Positions 44,196 through 55,200 of a stretch of DNA of 64,000 bases are shown piece by piece. The stretch's first letter is position 1. The number at the start of each line of letters is the position of its first letter. The position numbers and the translations under genes were made by a program. The DNA is from Phycomyces blakesleeanus NRRL 1555(-) (taxonomy: Eukaryota; Mucoromycota; Mucoromycetes; Mucorales; Phycomycetaceae): assembly GCF_001638985.1 (NCBI RefSeq), contig NW_017265148.1, forward strand, positions 981,239 to 1,045,238, in the 5' to 3' direction. Under the pieces are notes generated by a model. It worked only from the letters and a program-made list of their open reading frames with translations, made no database searches and had not been told where the DNA came from.

Positions 44196-47100
44196 GTGGC
44201 CAAGATCTGCTTTACAGCAAGACATAGATCGCGCTTTGTGACATCCCATTCGGTAAAAGAGGTATTTACCATGGTAATGCTTCCTTCTGAGTCGATTGGA
44301 GATTACTCCAAGAAGTTCCTTCAGGCTGTATATGATGCCGGCCTCCCCAAAAACGATGCTCGTGTTGCCGACCGCTTCCTCGCTTCCTTGACTAGGCAAG
44401 TACAGACACTCTTGCGGCTCACCATGACCAGATTGGACTTCAATGGCGAGACCAAAAGAGATTGGACTGTGGAGCAGTTGACGCAGATTGGCAGAGACAT
44501 CCTTGGCAACAACAATCGCATGTATGCCAAAGCTACCCAACTCATTCCTGGTGCCAACATGCATACTGAGAGGAGAATGGATAAGAAGAGAATGGAGGCA
44601 TACCCTCGCAAGAAGGTGCACTCCAGCAACAACCAGCAGCACCGAATCAGTAAGCCGGAGCATTCCTTCTTCTGCTCGCACCATGGTAAGAATACTACAC
44701 ATGAGTCGAGCAAATGCTTCACCCTGGCCAACAACAAGGCCAAAGTAGCTGCCCCCACCAAGCGCAACCCCTGCAGGCAGTGTGGAGAAAACTACTTCCG
44801 TGGCCACGTCTGTAAGGACAGTGAGCCAGTCCTAATGGTCTCGCAGGTCCCTGCCAAGGAGAAGTCTGAGCAAGTGCTCAAGGCGATCCAAGACAGTGTC
44901 GACTTGGAACTCGAAGACATGTCTTTCGACTGTAAGTACCTACTTGACAAAATTGAGAGAAGGGTTAAAGCCAATGATGCATTTAATCTAACCACTCCTA
45001 TTATTGTAGAGAACCACAAACTACTTGGAATGATTGACACTGGCAGTGCACGCACGTTCATTAGTTTACAATGTTTGAATGAAAATTTAAATATAAATAA
45101 AACAAATTCATCAAATGGTTCCTTCAATTTCTTGTCAAAGAATAGTGGTACTAAGCGATTGGGAAAAACTGATCCTTTAAATTTTAAATATGTGAATGGA
45201 ATTACGTTTAAGCATGCATCCGAGGTGTTAGAGTTTAACACAGAATTTAATTTTGATATTCTTCTTGGAAGAGATATCTTAACAAAATTGAACATCGGAT
45301 TGATTAATGTTGCATACAATATCGAAGGAGAATATATTCATTCAGATAACGCTAAAGACTATGCTGCTGTGTATGAGAATCTAAATATCGATAAAGAGAA
45401 AAAGTTTGAACTGGATAATTTGCCAGCTGGTATGGAAACACAGCGAGCAGAATTTATTCAGTCAATTCAGGCCTCACTGGATGAAAATAAGAAAATCCCA
45501 GTCGAGTCCTCTTGTCCTTTATCAGAATCTCTAATTAGATTACCCACAAAAGAAGGCGCCACAGCTTATAGACGTCAATATCCTATTCCCCATGCTCTAC
45601 GACCAACACTTGATAAACAAGTAAAAGAATGGCTTGAGACAGGCACGATTGTCAAGTCCAAGACCAATACTTCCTTCAACAGTCCTATGTTGCTTGTGCC
45701 TAAAAGAAACAAAGCTGGAGAGATTCTGAGTCACCGAGTTTGTCTAGATGTGCGATTATTGAATCAGATCCTACCTCCCACATTCAACTATCCAATTCCT
45801 AAAATCCAAACGATATTCCAGAATTTGAGTGGAAAGAAATTTTTCACCACATTGGATTTATCGAATGCCTACCATCGTTTCAAAGTTGCACCTGAAGATG
45901 TTCATAAATTAACATTCACTCATTTAGATGGGCAACAATATAGCTTCATTAAAGGCTGCTTTGGCTTGAAGATGCTTACATCACAATTTCAACATGTCAT
46001 GGCAACTTTGTTTGATAAAATTGACTGTGTGCAGAATTTTGTTGATGATTGTATTGTGGCTAGCGAAACATTTGAGCAGCATGTTAAGGATGTAAAAATA
46101 GTGATTGATAGATTGACATCGGCGAAGTTGATTCTAAACTCTGATAAATGTGTCTGGTTTCAACATTCAGTGCGATTGCTTGGTTTTGTCGTCAATGAGA
46201 CAGGCACCAAGGTTGATAAGCGAAAGTTGACAAACGTTGATAAATGGCCTATTCCTAAAACTGCGAAACAAATTCAGCAATTTATGGGTTTGATTAATTA
46301 CTTCAGAGACTATATTCCCATGATCTCGAAGGTGGCTGAACCTATTTCACGATTAAGTCATGCCAACAATGTAGCTGAGCTATGGACAGATGAGCAGACA
46401 AGAAGCTTTAAAGCATTAAAGGACATACTGCATCAGGATTTAATTCTTCATTACGCAGATATGTCACGTGAAATGTATGTGGCCACAGATGCTTCCCTTT
46501 ATGGAGTAGCCTGCCTGCTTTTTCAGCGCAACGATCAAGGGCGTGATAAGTATATTAGTTTTGTGTCAACTTCCCTGAGCCCATCCCAACGGCGATGGAG
46601 TACCACCAAAAGAGAATTGTATGCAGTCGTTTTGGCGCTTGATAAATTCCGTCCATTTCTATGGGGCCGACAGTTCACCATTTTTACTGATCATAAAGCA
46701 CTCACTTATCTTCACACACAAAAAATTGCTAATCCCATGATAATTGGCTGGATTGAGACACTTCTTGACTTTGATTTTAAGGTGGTCCATATTCCTGGTT
46801 TGTTGAATAAACTACCAGACTTGTTGAGTCGCTTGTATCCTCCAGAGGATAGTTACAAGCTGGTGGAGGATGATGGATTGAGAAAAATCAGAACAAAACA
46901 CTTGCAATCTAAAGATAAAGTTATTATTCGTAAGAAAAAGTACAGTAAGGACAAAGTGCTAAATGTACTTGCTACACAACTCATCGAAAATGTATCAGAG
47001 ACTTCCGACTATATGTCGCCTCCTGAAGAAAAGCGAAATGGCTTGTTAAAAGAAGCACATTCGTTTGGTCACTTTGGTAGTCAAGCTATGGTGAATGATC

Positions 47101-48461
47101 TTCACTCTCAAGGATTACATTGGACTAATATATATGAAGAAGCAAAGGAGATTATTCGTTCTTGCTCTGAATGTCAGAAGCACAATATCAGCAAAAGAGG
47201 ATATCACCCATTGACCAATGTTGTAGCTTTCCGACCATTTAATCATGTTGCAATTGACTTATGCGGTGAATTCCCAGTATCAGAGGATGGTCACACGTAT
47301 ATGCTAGTGTTAGTTGATGTTTGTTCCAAGTATATCATCTTGAGACCATTACCAAACAAAAACTCGACAACAATAGCTAAGGCATTGATAAAAATATTTG
47401 GAGATTATGGTTTTCCCAAAGTAATGCAAAGTGACAATGGGTTGGAATTTAGAAATTCTTTAATGGCAAGCCTATTGAAAGAGCTTGGTATTGATCGAAG
47501 ATATTCAACGGCATATCATCCACAAGGAAATGGTATTGCTGAAGCCAGTGTGAAAGTTGCAGAGAATACTGTACGGAAAATGATGAGAGTGAACAGCAAT
47601 GACTGGTGTCACTATTTACCAATTGTTCAGCTATGCATAAACAGACATATTCCTCAAAAGACACTGAGTGCACCCTTTTCACTAATGTATGCTTGCAGAG
47701 TTAATGTACCTGATGAGTATGGTGATAAAGCAAAATTCTCTCTTCCCAAAAACACAGTAACAATTGATGAATTGGAGAAGCAGATTGAATATATGGATAA
47801 AATAATATTCCTTGCCATAAACGAAAGAGTCTTGCGGATCAACGAAGAGTTAAAAAAGAAATACAATCACAAGAACATCTTAATAGACATCCCCAAAGGA
47901 ACACACGTAAGGGTCAGATTACCACATCGTCCAAATAAATTGGCACCAATCTATGAAGGTCCTTATACAGTGGTTCGAAGAAATAAAGGAGGATCGTATG
48001 AACTAAAGGATGAGCAAGGAGAATTGTTGCACCGAAATTACACACCCTCAGAACTCAAGATGGTTACCATCGATGAATCTACAATTGAGAATGAGCTCTA
48101 TGAAGTTCAAGACATTCGCGATCATCGTGATGCTGCTGGTGAAAGAGAATATCTGGTAAAATGGGTTGGTTATGGTGAACGGGCAAACACATGGCAAATG
48201 GCTAACGATTTTACCAATCCCACAATAATAGAAAAGTATTGGAAGAAGGTCAGAGAAATCGAACGTTTAGAGAATGAGAGAGCCACGGAATTAGTGAATA
48301 AGAGTGCAGCCTCATTAAAGAAAACAGTTCAAATTCCAAGACATGATGGTAAAATAAAAAGGAATCGCATTGAAGAGTACAATGGAAGTAAGCTTCCTAC
48401 CGCACTGAGTAGAGAAGAAAGAATGTCCAAAAGAAGAGCAACAAAAAATTTGATAAAATAA
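44196..48461 (+). CDS. R2 gag C-terminus and pol polyprotein with chromodomain
   Basis: 1421 residues, uninterrupted. The end of gag holds a zinc-knuckle-like CRQCGENYFRGHVC (near 190). Protease: MIDTGSARTFIS (near 280). RT: FTTLDLSNAYHRF (near 550) and FVDDCIVAS (near 615, FVDD variant). RNase H: VATDASLYGVAC, KRELYAVVLAL and FTDHKALTYL (764 onward). Integrase: HSFGHFGSQAM with CSECQKHN, then VAIDLCGEF, MQSDNGLEFRNS and GNGIAEASVKVAE (the usual ER is replaced by EA). C-terminal chromodomain: YEVQDIRDHRDAAGE, YLVKWVGYGERANTW (about 1302-1352), predicted to tether integration to marked histones. Length and domain set are complete for a chromovirus; only the upstream TGA interrupts the polyprotein. 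Confidence 0.9.
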   Translation: MAKICFTARHRSRFVTSHSVKEVFTMVMLPSESIGDYSKKFLQAVYDAGLPKNDARVADRFLASLTRQVQTLLRLTMTRLDFNGETKRDWTVEQLTQIGRDILGNNNRMYAKATQLIPGANMHTERRMDKKRMEAYPRKKVHSSNNQQHRISKPEHSFFCSHHGKNTTHESSKCFTLANNKAKVAAPTKRNPCRQCGENYFRGHVCKDSEPVLMVSQVPAKEKSEQVLKAIQDSVDLELEDMSFDCKYLLDKIERRVKANDAFNLTTPIIVENHKLLGMIDTGSARTFISLQCLNENLNINKTNSSNGSFNFLSKNSGTKRLGKTDPLNFKYVNGITFKHASEVLEFNTEFNFDILLGRDILTKLNIGLINVAYNIEGEYIHSDNAKDYAAVYENLNIDKEKKFELDNLPAGMETQRAEFIQSIQASLDENKKIPVESSCPLSESLIRLPTKEGATAYRRQYPIPHALRPTLDKQVKEWLETGTIVKSKTNTSFNSPMLLVPKRNKAGEILSHRVCLDVRLLNQILPPTFNYPIPKIQTIFQNLSGKKFFTTLDLSNAYHRFKVAPEDVHKLTFTHLDGQQYSFIKGCFGLKMLTSQFQHVMATLFDKIDCVQNFVDDCIVASETFEQHVKDVKIVIDRLTSAKLILNSDKCVWFQHSVRLLGFVVNETGTKVDKRKLTNVDKWPIPKTAKQIQQFMGLINYFRDYIPMISKVAEPISRLSHANNVAELWTDEQTRSFKALKDILHQDLILHYADMSREMYVATDASLYGVACLLFQRNDQGRDKYISFVSTSLSPSQRRWSTTKRELYAVVLALDKFRPFLWGRQFTIFTDHKALTYLHTQKIANPMIIGWIETLLDFDFKVVHIPGLLNKLPDLLSRLYPPEDSYKLVEDDGLRKIRTKHLQSKDKVIIRKKKYSKDKVLNVLATQLIENVSETSDYMSPPEEKRNGLLKEAHSFGHFGSQAMVNDLHSQGLHWTNIYEEAKEIIRSCSECQKHNISKRGYHPLTNVVAFRPFNHVAIDLCGEFPVSEDGHTYMLVLVDVCSKYIILRPLPNKNSTTIAKALIKIFGDYGFPKVMQSDNGLEFRNSLMASLLKELGIDRRYSTAYHPQGNGIAEASVKVAENTVRKMMRVNSNDWCHYLPIVQLCINRHIPQKTLSAPFSLMYACRVNVPDEYGDKAKFSLPKNTVTIDELEKQIEYMDKIIFLAINERVLRINEELKKKYNHKNILIDIPKGTHVRVRLPHRPNKLAPIYEGPYTVVRRNKGGSYELKDEQGELLHRNYTPSELKMVTIDESTIENELYEVQDIRDHRDAAGEREYLVKWVGYGERANTWQMANDFTNPTIIEKYWKKVREIERLENERATELVNKSAASLKKTVQIPRHDGKIKRNRIEEYNGSKLPTALSREERMSKRRATKNLIK

Positions 48462-48632
48462 ACACGTAATCCACGGAGCTGAGTTTACAGTGCAGATCTC
48501 TTGAAGTATAAAAAAAAATTATGAGCGTAATTGACCCAAATGAAATTGAGCAATTCGACAAATTAATAAATAGTTAAGATGAGATGTTTTGCCGAATCAA
48601 CAAAAGGTATTGTTGAATCTGGTGGAGGATAA

Positions 48633-49164
48633 TGTTGTAAATGAGTATTGACTACTGCTGTAATTGAGAATAAGTCTGAAGAAAATAATATAAGGCCTCA
48701 GCTATTCCAGTCAAAGGTGTCTACCGATTACTTTATTATTTAACACACAGGTTTAGCATGCATGATAGTGATTATATTTCATATGATGATATCACCATAA
48801 TATGGGATACATCAGTGGATTATTATAAGCATAATTATAACTCATAAACACATTTACTTTCGATGTTAATACTTCATTGGGACTACACACATTTATATAA
48901 TTAATCATACATTAATTATCCCAAGATCACGTTGCTCTGATTAAGGCTCAGATAGGATCGATTACCTGACCCCAGTCATATAATTTTCCCAATCCAAAAC
49001 AATATAAATAGCAGTAGTAGTTCAGTGTAGGAACCTGGTCAAACTTTGATACAAAATCTTTCTCAATAAACAAAACCTACACAAGTTCTCACGAATCTTC
49101 GTTCCTAATTTCAAATCTTGAATTCTTCCTCTTAAAAACTTCTTCAACTTCAACCACCACAACA
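48633..49164 (+). repeat. R2 right LTR (family Y, copy 4)
   Basis: 532 bp, almost identical to the solo LTR at 26369-26900 (one difference, AAGAAAA against AAGGAAA). It differs from the left LTR by subfamily markers. Helitron coding sequence starts within about ten bases after its end. Confidence 0.9.
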
Positions 49165-51808
49165 GAAACAATTGAGGATAGAACTGGATATCCGATATAC
49201 AGAAGAAGAGAGGATGGGCAAAAAGTGAAGAAAAAGCTGTACATGCTGGATAACAGATAGGTGATTTCTCATAACTGATATATATGTGCCAAATACAATG
49301 CCCATATCGATGTCAAAATTAGTTTCTCATTTCATGTTGTAAAATATTTATATAAATATGTTTACAAAGGCCACAACCAAGCAATAGCAAGAATTGAGCC
49401 TGCGATTCCTGCTACTGATTCTTCATCTACAACACAGCCACAGCAAGAAGAAGCAATCAACAAGATCAATGAATATCTGAATGTCTGATATGTCTCTGCC
49501 TCTGAAGTAGTTGGCAAATCTTTTCATTCAAGCTGCATCAAGAGTTCCCTTTGCATTAAAGATTGGCAATACATCATAAAAACTTGCAAGAGGTGTATTA
49601 CATGTATTCAATGAACTTGGCGGTTTTGTCTCAAGTCAATGTAAACACAACATTGACATCGTGTTTATTTTATAATGCTGAGAATACAGACTCGCATCAG
49701 CACTTGTATAAAAACTTTCTTCAAAATTATGTCTGGCATGCCAAGAAATATGTGTGGATTTGGCATAAGTGTTATGAAACAGGAACAATTGAAAGAATGT
49801 ATGCTGTTTCTCCACGAGACCCAGAAAAATACTTTCTGAGAATTTTGTTATTGAATGTTTATGGCACTAAAAGCTTCCAGAATTTGCATACTGTCGAAGG
49901 TGTCTTGCACAAAACCAATCAAGCAGCATGCCGGGCCCTGGGGCTGTTAATTGATGACACAGAATGGACAAACTGTATGGAAGAAGCAGTTGCTTACCAG
50001 TTGCCCTCTTCTCTAAGACAATTGTTTGCAGTCCTTCTGGTGTTCTGTGAGGTGTCAGACCCCTTTGCTCTCTGGACGTTCTTCAAATCTACTATGGTAG
50101 AGAATTACTTGCACACTGAAAGATTGCAGCAAGCCAATTCAGCTCTGAAGCCTGCACAAGAAATGTATGATACGTGTTTATGGGACATTGAGAGTCATAT
50201 GTCTGCCAACTCTCTGTCCCTTGCAGCCTTTGATAGGTTTGTCCTCCCTTCTCCACCAGCTGATATCTACAAAGAGTTTTGGAAGACAGAGATTAGAGAC
50301 ACTAATCTAGTAGCAACATGATCTCTGTTGTGAAGCTCTCCAGTTACCTGATCTAGACAATTTTGTGTTCAATCAAGAGCAGAAAGACGTATATGACACA
50401 GTTATAGAAGCAGTTGATGCACCTCCAACCACACCAAGACTATTTTTTGTTGATGGACCAGGTGGAATGGGTAAAACGTTTGTTTTCAATTCCTTGCTGA
50501 ATAAAGTCTGTCAACAGGGAAAGTTTGCTCTTGCTGTTGCTACAAGTGGAATAGCCGCATTGCTCTTAGATGGTGGTCAGACAGCCCACTCCAAATTTAA
50601 AATACCTATCAATGTCAACACAAACTCAATGTGTGCCATCCCTGTCACTTCCCAGACTGCCAAGCTAATCAGAGAAGCCGAAATGGTAATCTGGGATGAA
50701 GCTTCCATGATTAGTAATGATATATTCAATGTTTTAAATCATATGATACAAGACATCATGAAAACTGTAGACCTGTTACTCAAAACAGTTCCATTTGGTA
50801 GCAAGCTTTTTGTCTTTGGTAGAGATTTTTGCCAAACTTTACCAGTAATTCCCAGAGCATCAAGATCTCAGATTGTCTTGCAGTGCGTAAATCGAGCAAA
50901 AGCATAGAAGCATGTCAAAACACTTCCCTTGAGAAAAAAAAAACATGCGAATCGCACAAGCAAGTAGCCAAAAAGAAAGAAGTGACCTCCAAAAATTTGC
51001 TGCATTTCTCTTGCGTGTTGGAAGTGGTGTCGTCCATACAATCGGTGATGAAAACACGATTCCTGTCCCTTCTGAGATGCTTATTAAAAGCCGTAATCTC
51101 CTCCATCTGACAAGTGCTGTATTCCCCAACCTTTCTACCAATGCTATTGTACCCAGTTTCCTCATGGGTCGCGCAATCCTCACCCCCAAAGAATGCAGAC
51201 ATCAAAACAGTAAATGACCTGCTTCTTGATCAATTTCCTAGCAATGCCTGAGAAATCAAAAGTGCAGACCAGAGCATAAGTGAACAAGACCTATTGGCAT
51301 ATCCAGTGGAATTATTGAACTCCATTAATCCTGGATCTCTACACTCCACAGCTTATGACTAAAACAAGGATGCCCAATAATGCTTCTTCGGAACATTGAT
51401 CCTAAAAACGGTCTATGCAATGGTAATCAATTAATTTGCAATTCATTCCGCATACATATACTTAAAGCAACAATTGTCACTGGTGCTCACAAAGAAAAGG
51501 TCGTACTTATTTCAAAGATAAAGCTCAATTCATCTACATGTACTTCTTCTGTCGAGTTCCAATGATGTCAGTTTTCAGTCCATCTTGCATTTGCAATGAC
51601 AATCAACAAAGCTCAAAGACAAACTCTTGACAGTGTGGGTCTATATTTTCCAGCTCCAATGTTTTCCCATGGCCAACTCAACGTCGCCCTTTCACGTGTG
51701 AGAAAGCCATCTGGAATTAAAATAATGATTGACACATTATCTAACAATACCTTGTCACAAGATACAGTATTCACAAAAAACCATTGTGTACAAGAAAGTC
51801 TTCAAGAC
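49165..51808 (+). pseudogene. Helitron 1 Rep-helicase, 5' truncated and decayed
   Basis: Begins inside the Rep domain at TGYPIYRRRED, matching NGYPIYQCSRNG of Helitron 2. YICAKYNAHIDVKI, the two-tyrosine motif KYLYKYVYKGH, then stops and shifts follow. Long open pieces: 49563-50321 (GTIERMYAVSPRDPEKYFLR), and 50365-50907 with Walker A (FVDGPGGMGKTF), Walker B (MVIWDEASMIS) and RDFCQTLPVIP. Then come MRIAQASSQKERSD, LMGRAILTPK and the last motifs [20 protein letters not shown] and [11 protein letters not shown]. All Rep sequence upstream of the LTR border is missing. It is co-linear with Helitron 2 and clearly inactive. Confidence 0.88.
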
Positions 51809-52100
51809 CAATTGATTTTCTCTCTCTTCTTTTTTTATATATTTCTCTCTTTATAACTACTCACATTTAATATATTTTAAAATTTTAATATCCCAAAAAA
51901 AAACTAACAAAAACTAATCAAAAATATTTCTGCCCTTTATATCTTTTTCTTTTTCACTCTTTATAACTACACATAATAAATAAATTTTGCACCTTTATAT
52001 ACTCAAAGCAGTGACCTAATATATTGATTTAATCATAATGACGCGTGACATAGGTCTTTGTTGTAGGGCCTATTACATAGAACTTATAATAGGGCCAAAT
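51809..52100. other. Helitron 1 downstream region
   Basis: AT-rich and non-coding. Near the end an inverted pair GGGCCTATTA / TAATAGGGCC (about 52066-52096) leads into the GC-rich block. Confidence 0.4.
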
Positions 52101-52257
52101 GGGGTCCCCTCCCAAAGGGAGGGGGGTTGCTCTCCCCTTTAGAGGAGAGAGAAGCGGAGTACCTAGTATGTATTTAAAATAATGACTAGGGGAGCGGTGC
52201 TCCCCCCCCCCTTTGGGGGGTCCCCCCCCCTCCCCCCTCCCTTTGGGGGGGCCCCAG
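52101..52257. repeat. GC-rich hairpin block between two Helitron tails
   Basis: An island of G and C runs in AT-rich DNA. On the plus strand GGGGTCCCCTCCCAAAGGGA is followed by the hairpin CTCTCC..GGAGAG and CTAG|T at 52163-52167. On the minus strand GGGGCCCCCCCAAAGGGAGG leads to the hairpin GGGAGC-ACC-GCTCCC and CTAG|T at 52189-52185. Both tails share the CCCAAAGGGAGGGGGG motif. Hairpin plus CTRR followed by T is the classical Helitron 3' end, so these look like the two 3' ends in inverted orientation, 19 bp apart. Confidence 0.6.
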
Positions 52258-55200
52258 AGCCTACCGGAAGTTAATATAAAACCCTTCCCTATTGGAAGTC
52301 TAAGTATCGTATAGCACAATTAATAGGAACATTTTATTTGAGTGAATTATATGAAAAGAAAGGATATGTATAGATGTTTTATTATTCAAAAAAAAATTGG
52401 TTAGATGAGTTTATAGTGTATGTTATATATAATTTTTTACTAAATGTCAAAGACTTCCTTAAATACAACATTGTCTGTAAATACAGTATTTGCCGTTTCG
52501 TTGGAATTTGCTGGTGTATCAAGCATTATCTTGATTGTAGAAGGTTTTCTGACCCGGGATAGAGCAACATACAGCTGGCCATGGGAGAATACTGGGGCAG
52601 GGAGATATAATCCAACACTCTTAAGAGTTTGACCTTGTGACTTGTTTATTGTCATTGCGAATGCAAGACGAACTGGAAATTGGAACCACTGGAATTCAAT
52701 TTCACTATTTGATCCAGATGGATTAAGCTTTATTCTTGGAATAAGAGATACTTGCCCGGCATTTGATCCAGTCACAATTGTTGCTCTGATGACAGATGTT
52801 CCAAAAGAGTTGCAAATCAGACGTGTACCATTACAGAGGCCGTTTTTTGGGTCAAGATTGCGAAGAAGCATGATAGGACATCCTTTTTTTAAGGACAGTG
52901 AGTGAGGTGGTAGGGATCCAGGATCAATGGTATTTAGTAGCTCAACTGGATATGTCAACTGACCATCTTCATCAATTCCCTGGTCGATGCTCTTAAACTC
53001 TCGTGCCTCTCCAGGAAACTGGCTCAGAAGAATATCATTGAGTTTCTTGACATCTTTATTCTTAGGAGTAAGCAAAGCACGGCCCATGAGGAAATGAGGG
53101 TTGGCTGCATTAGAGGAGAGATCATGGAAAACTGCTTTGGCCAGATCAGCAGGATTACATCCAGAAAGTAACATATGGGGCGGAATTGGGATGGTGTCAT
53201 CACCGCCTGTTGTGTGGGCAGAACCACTACCAACTTGCAAAAGAAATGCTCCAAATTCCCTAAGCTCTAATGTTTCTTGTTCATTATTTGCTTGGGCAAT
53301 TCGCATGTTTGTTGTAAGCCACAAGGTTTTTACATTTCTCCATGCAGATGCTTTCTTGATACATTGGCTTACAACCTGAGCTCTTGTTGCCTTGGGTATA
53401 ACAGGAAGGACCTGCCAAAAATCGCCTCCAAAGACAAACAACTTCCCTCCAAATGGAACGTTTTCAAGCAATGGATCGACAGTCTTCATTATATCTTGCA
53501 TGGATCTGCTTACAGTATTAAAAACATCTTTACTAATCATAGAAGCTTCGTCCCAGATAACCAATTCCGTTCTTCTAATAAGTTGTGCCGTTTGCGAGTT
53601 TGCGTTGATGGAGCATAAGGAGTTAAGATCAACTTGCACTGGAATCTTAAACCTGGAATGTGCTGTACGCCCACTGTCTAGCAGCAATGCAGCAATTCCA
53701 CTTGTTGCTACTGCAAGAGCAATTTTTCCTTGTTGGCGAGTTTTTTGAAGCAAGGCATTAAAGACAAATGTCTTTCCCGTCCCACCTGGACCATCGACAA
53801 AGTACAATCTTGAGGCTCCCACGTTTTCTTCAATTGCACTTAATACTGTTGTATAGATACGTCTTTGTGAATTATTGAATGTCAATGTATCTGGATCTGG
53901 CAAAAGCTGGGCTTGATCACATAAATCTTCTTGTTCTTGTATGATGGCTTGAACATCTTGCCCATTTGGGCTAAAGTGCTGGATGTCAGGCATTGGTGGA
54001 AGAACAAATCCAGTGAACAACATGAGAGACATAGAGTTGGCAGATAGATGACTTTCGATATCCCATAAACATCTGTCAGACATATCTTGTGTGGGGGCTA
54101 ACGCAGGAATTCCACTACTTTCTCTTGCCAAATGAAGATAATCTTCAATCATAGAATCGCGATGAGCAAGCCACAAAGAGAAAGGATCTGATACTGCACA
54201 GAAAATCAAAAGAATAGCAAAGAGTCTTCGTAAAGAAAATGGGATCTGATGAGCTGCTGCCTCTTCCATACAGTTACTCCACTCATCATCATTCAAAAGT
54301 AATCCCAGAGCACGACATGCAGCTTGGTTTGTTTCATACACACATCCTTCTACTGTACGTATGTCTTCAAAGCTTTTGGCCCCTTTAACATTATGCAGCA
54401 GTAATCGTAACGAATATTTTTCAATATCTCTCGGAGACACTATGTAAACTCTGCCAATCGTTCCTTTATCAAACCTCTTACGTGCTGTCCATTTTTGTTC
54501 TTTTGTATTCCATACATAAAGAGAAGGAAAGTCGACGTAAAGAAGTTTTTCAGATGATGGGTGTGTAGCATTATAGTCGAAATATCCCATTAAAGTAGTG
54601 TTTTTTCTGGAATTTGCAACATCCTCTGGGTTAGAAGATGGATTATAATATACGGGTTGGGCATTTTCCAGATGGATTGAAAGTCGTTGATGGCTGGGAT
54701 ACTCTTGATGAAGCTTGAAAGAAAATATTCTCCAGCATGCTTCAGAAGCAGAGACATACCGAGCATCAAGAAACTCATTAACTTCGTTTACATGCTCTTG
54801 TTGTTGTTGTGGAGCGGAATTGGTGGGTGTAGGCTGCACATGGGCCATTGCACGGTCATGTCCTTTATATACATATTTGTAGAGGTATTTTACGGCAGAA
54901 ACAGAGGTGCTAATCTCAACATTTATATGAGCATTGTATTTTGCACATATGTATCTATTGTGTGGAACAACCCATCCATTATCCATGATCTTTGGCCCTC
55001 TTCTAATAACTCTTCCATTTCGACTGCATTGATAAATAGGATATCCATTTCCACCATCGCTAGTCTCATTGCAAAGCTTTTTAGGATAATTCTTTGAACA
55101 GATCCCATTCTTCATGCATGGTGCTTTTGGATATTTCTTTCCGCATGGGCCATGCATCATGCATTTTTTTACTGTTTCATATGCCAATGGCTCAGTTTCA

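Larger units (their letters stand above)
43008..49164 (+). mobile_element. Chromodomain Ty3/gypsy element (R2), probably chimeric
   Basis: LTRs at 43008-43540 and 48633-49164 flank a nearly open gag-pol (43560-48461). The order PR, RT, RNase H, integrase, chromodomain marks a chromovirus. The outer flanks (GTGTA, GAAAC) do not match. The two LTRs belong to different subfamilies, differing at about 13 sites and one indel. The right LTR directly abuts a Helitron frame that is absent on the left. These points suggest a product of recombination between two elements. No tRNA-type TGG follows the left LTR. Confidence 0.85.

Noticed and set aside
44106..45319. Minus-strand ORFs of 148-233 codons
   Set aside because: Shadows of the R2 gag-pol frame.
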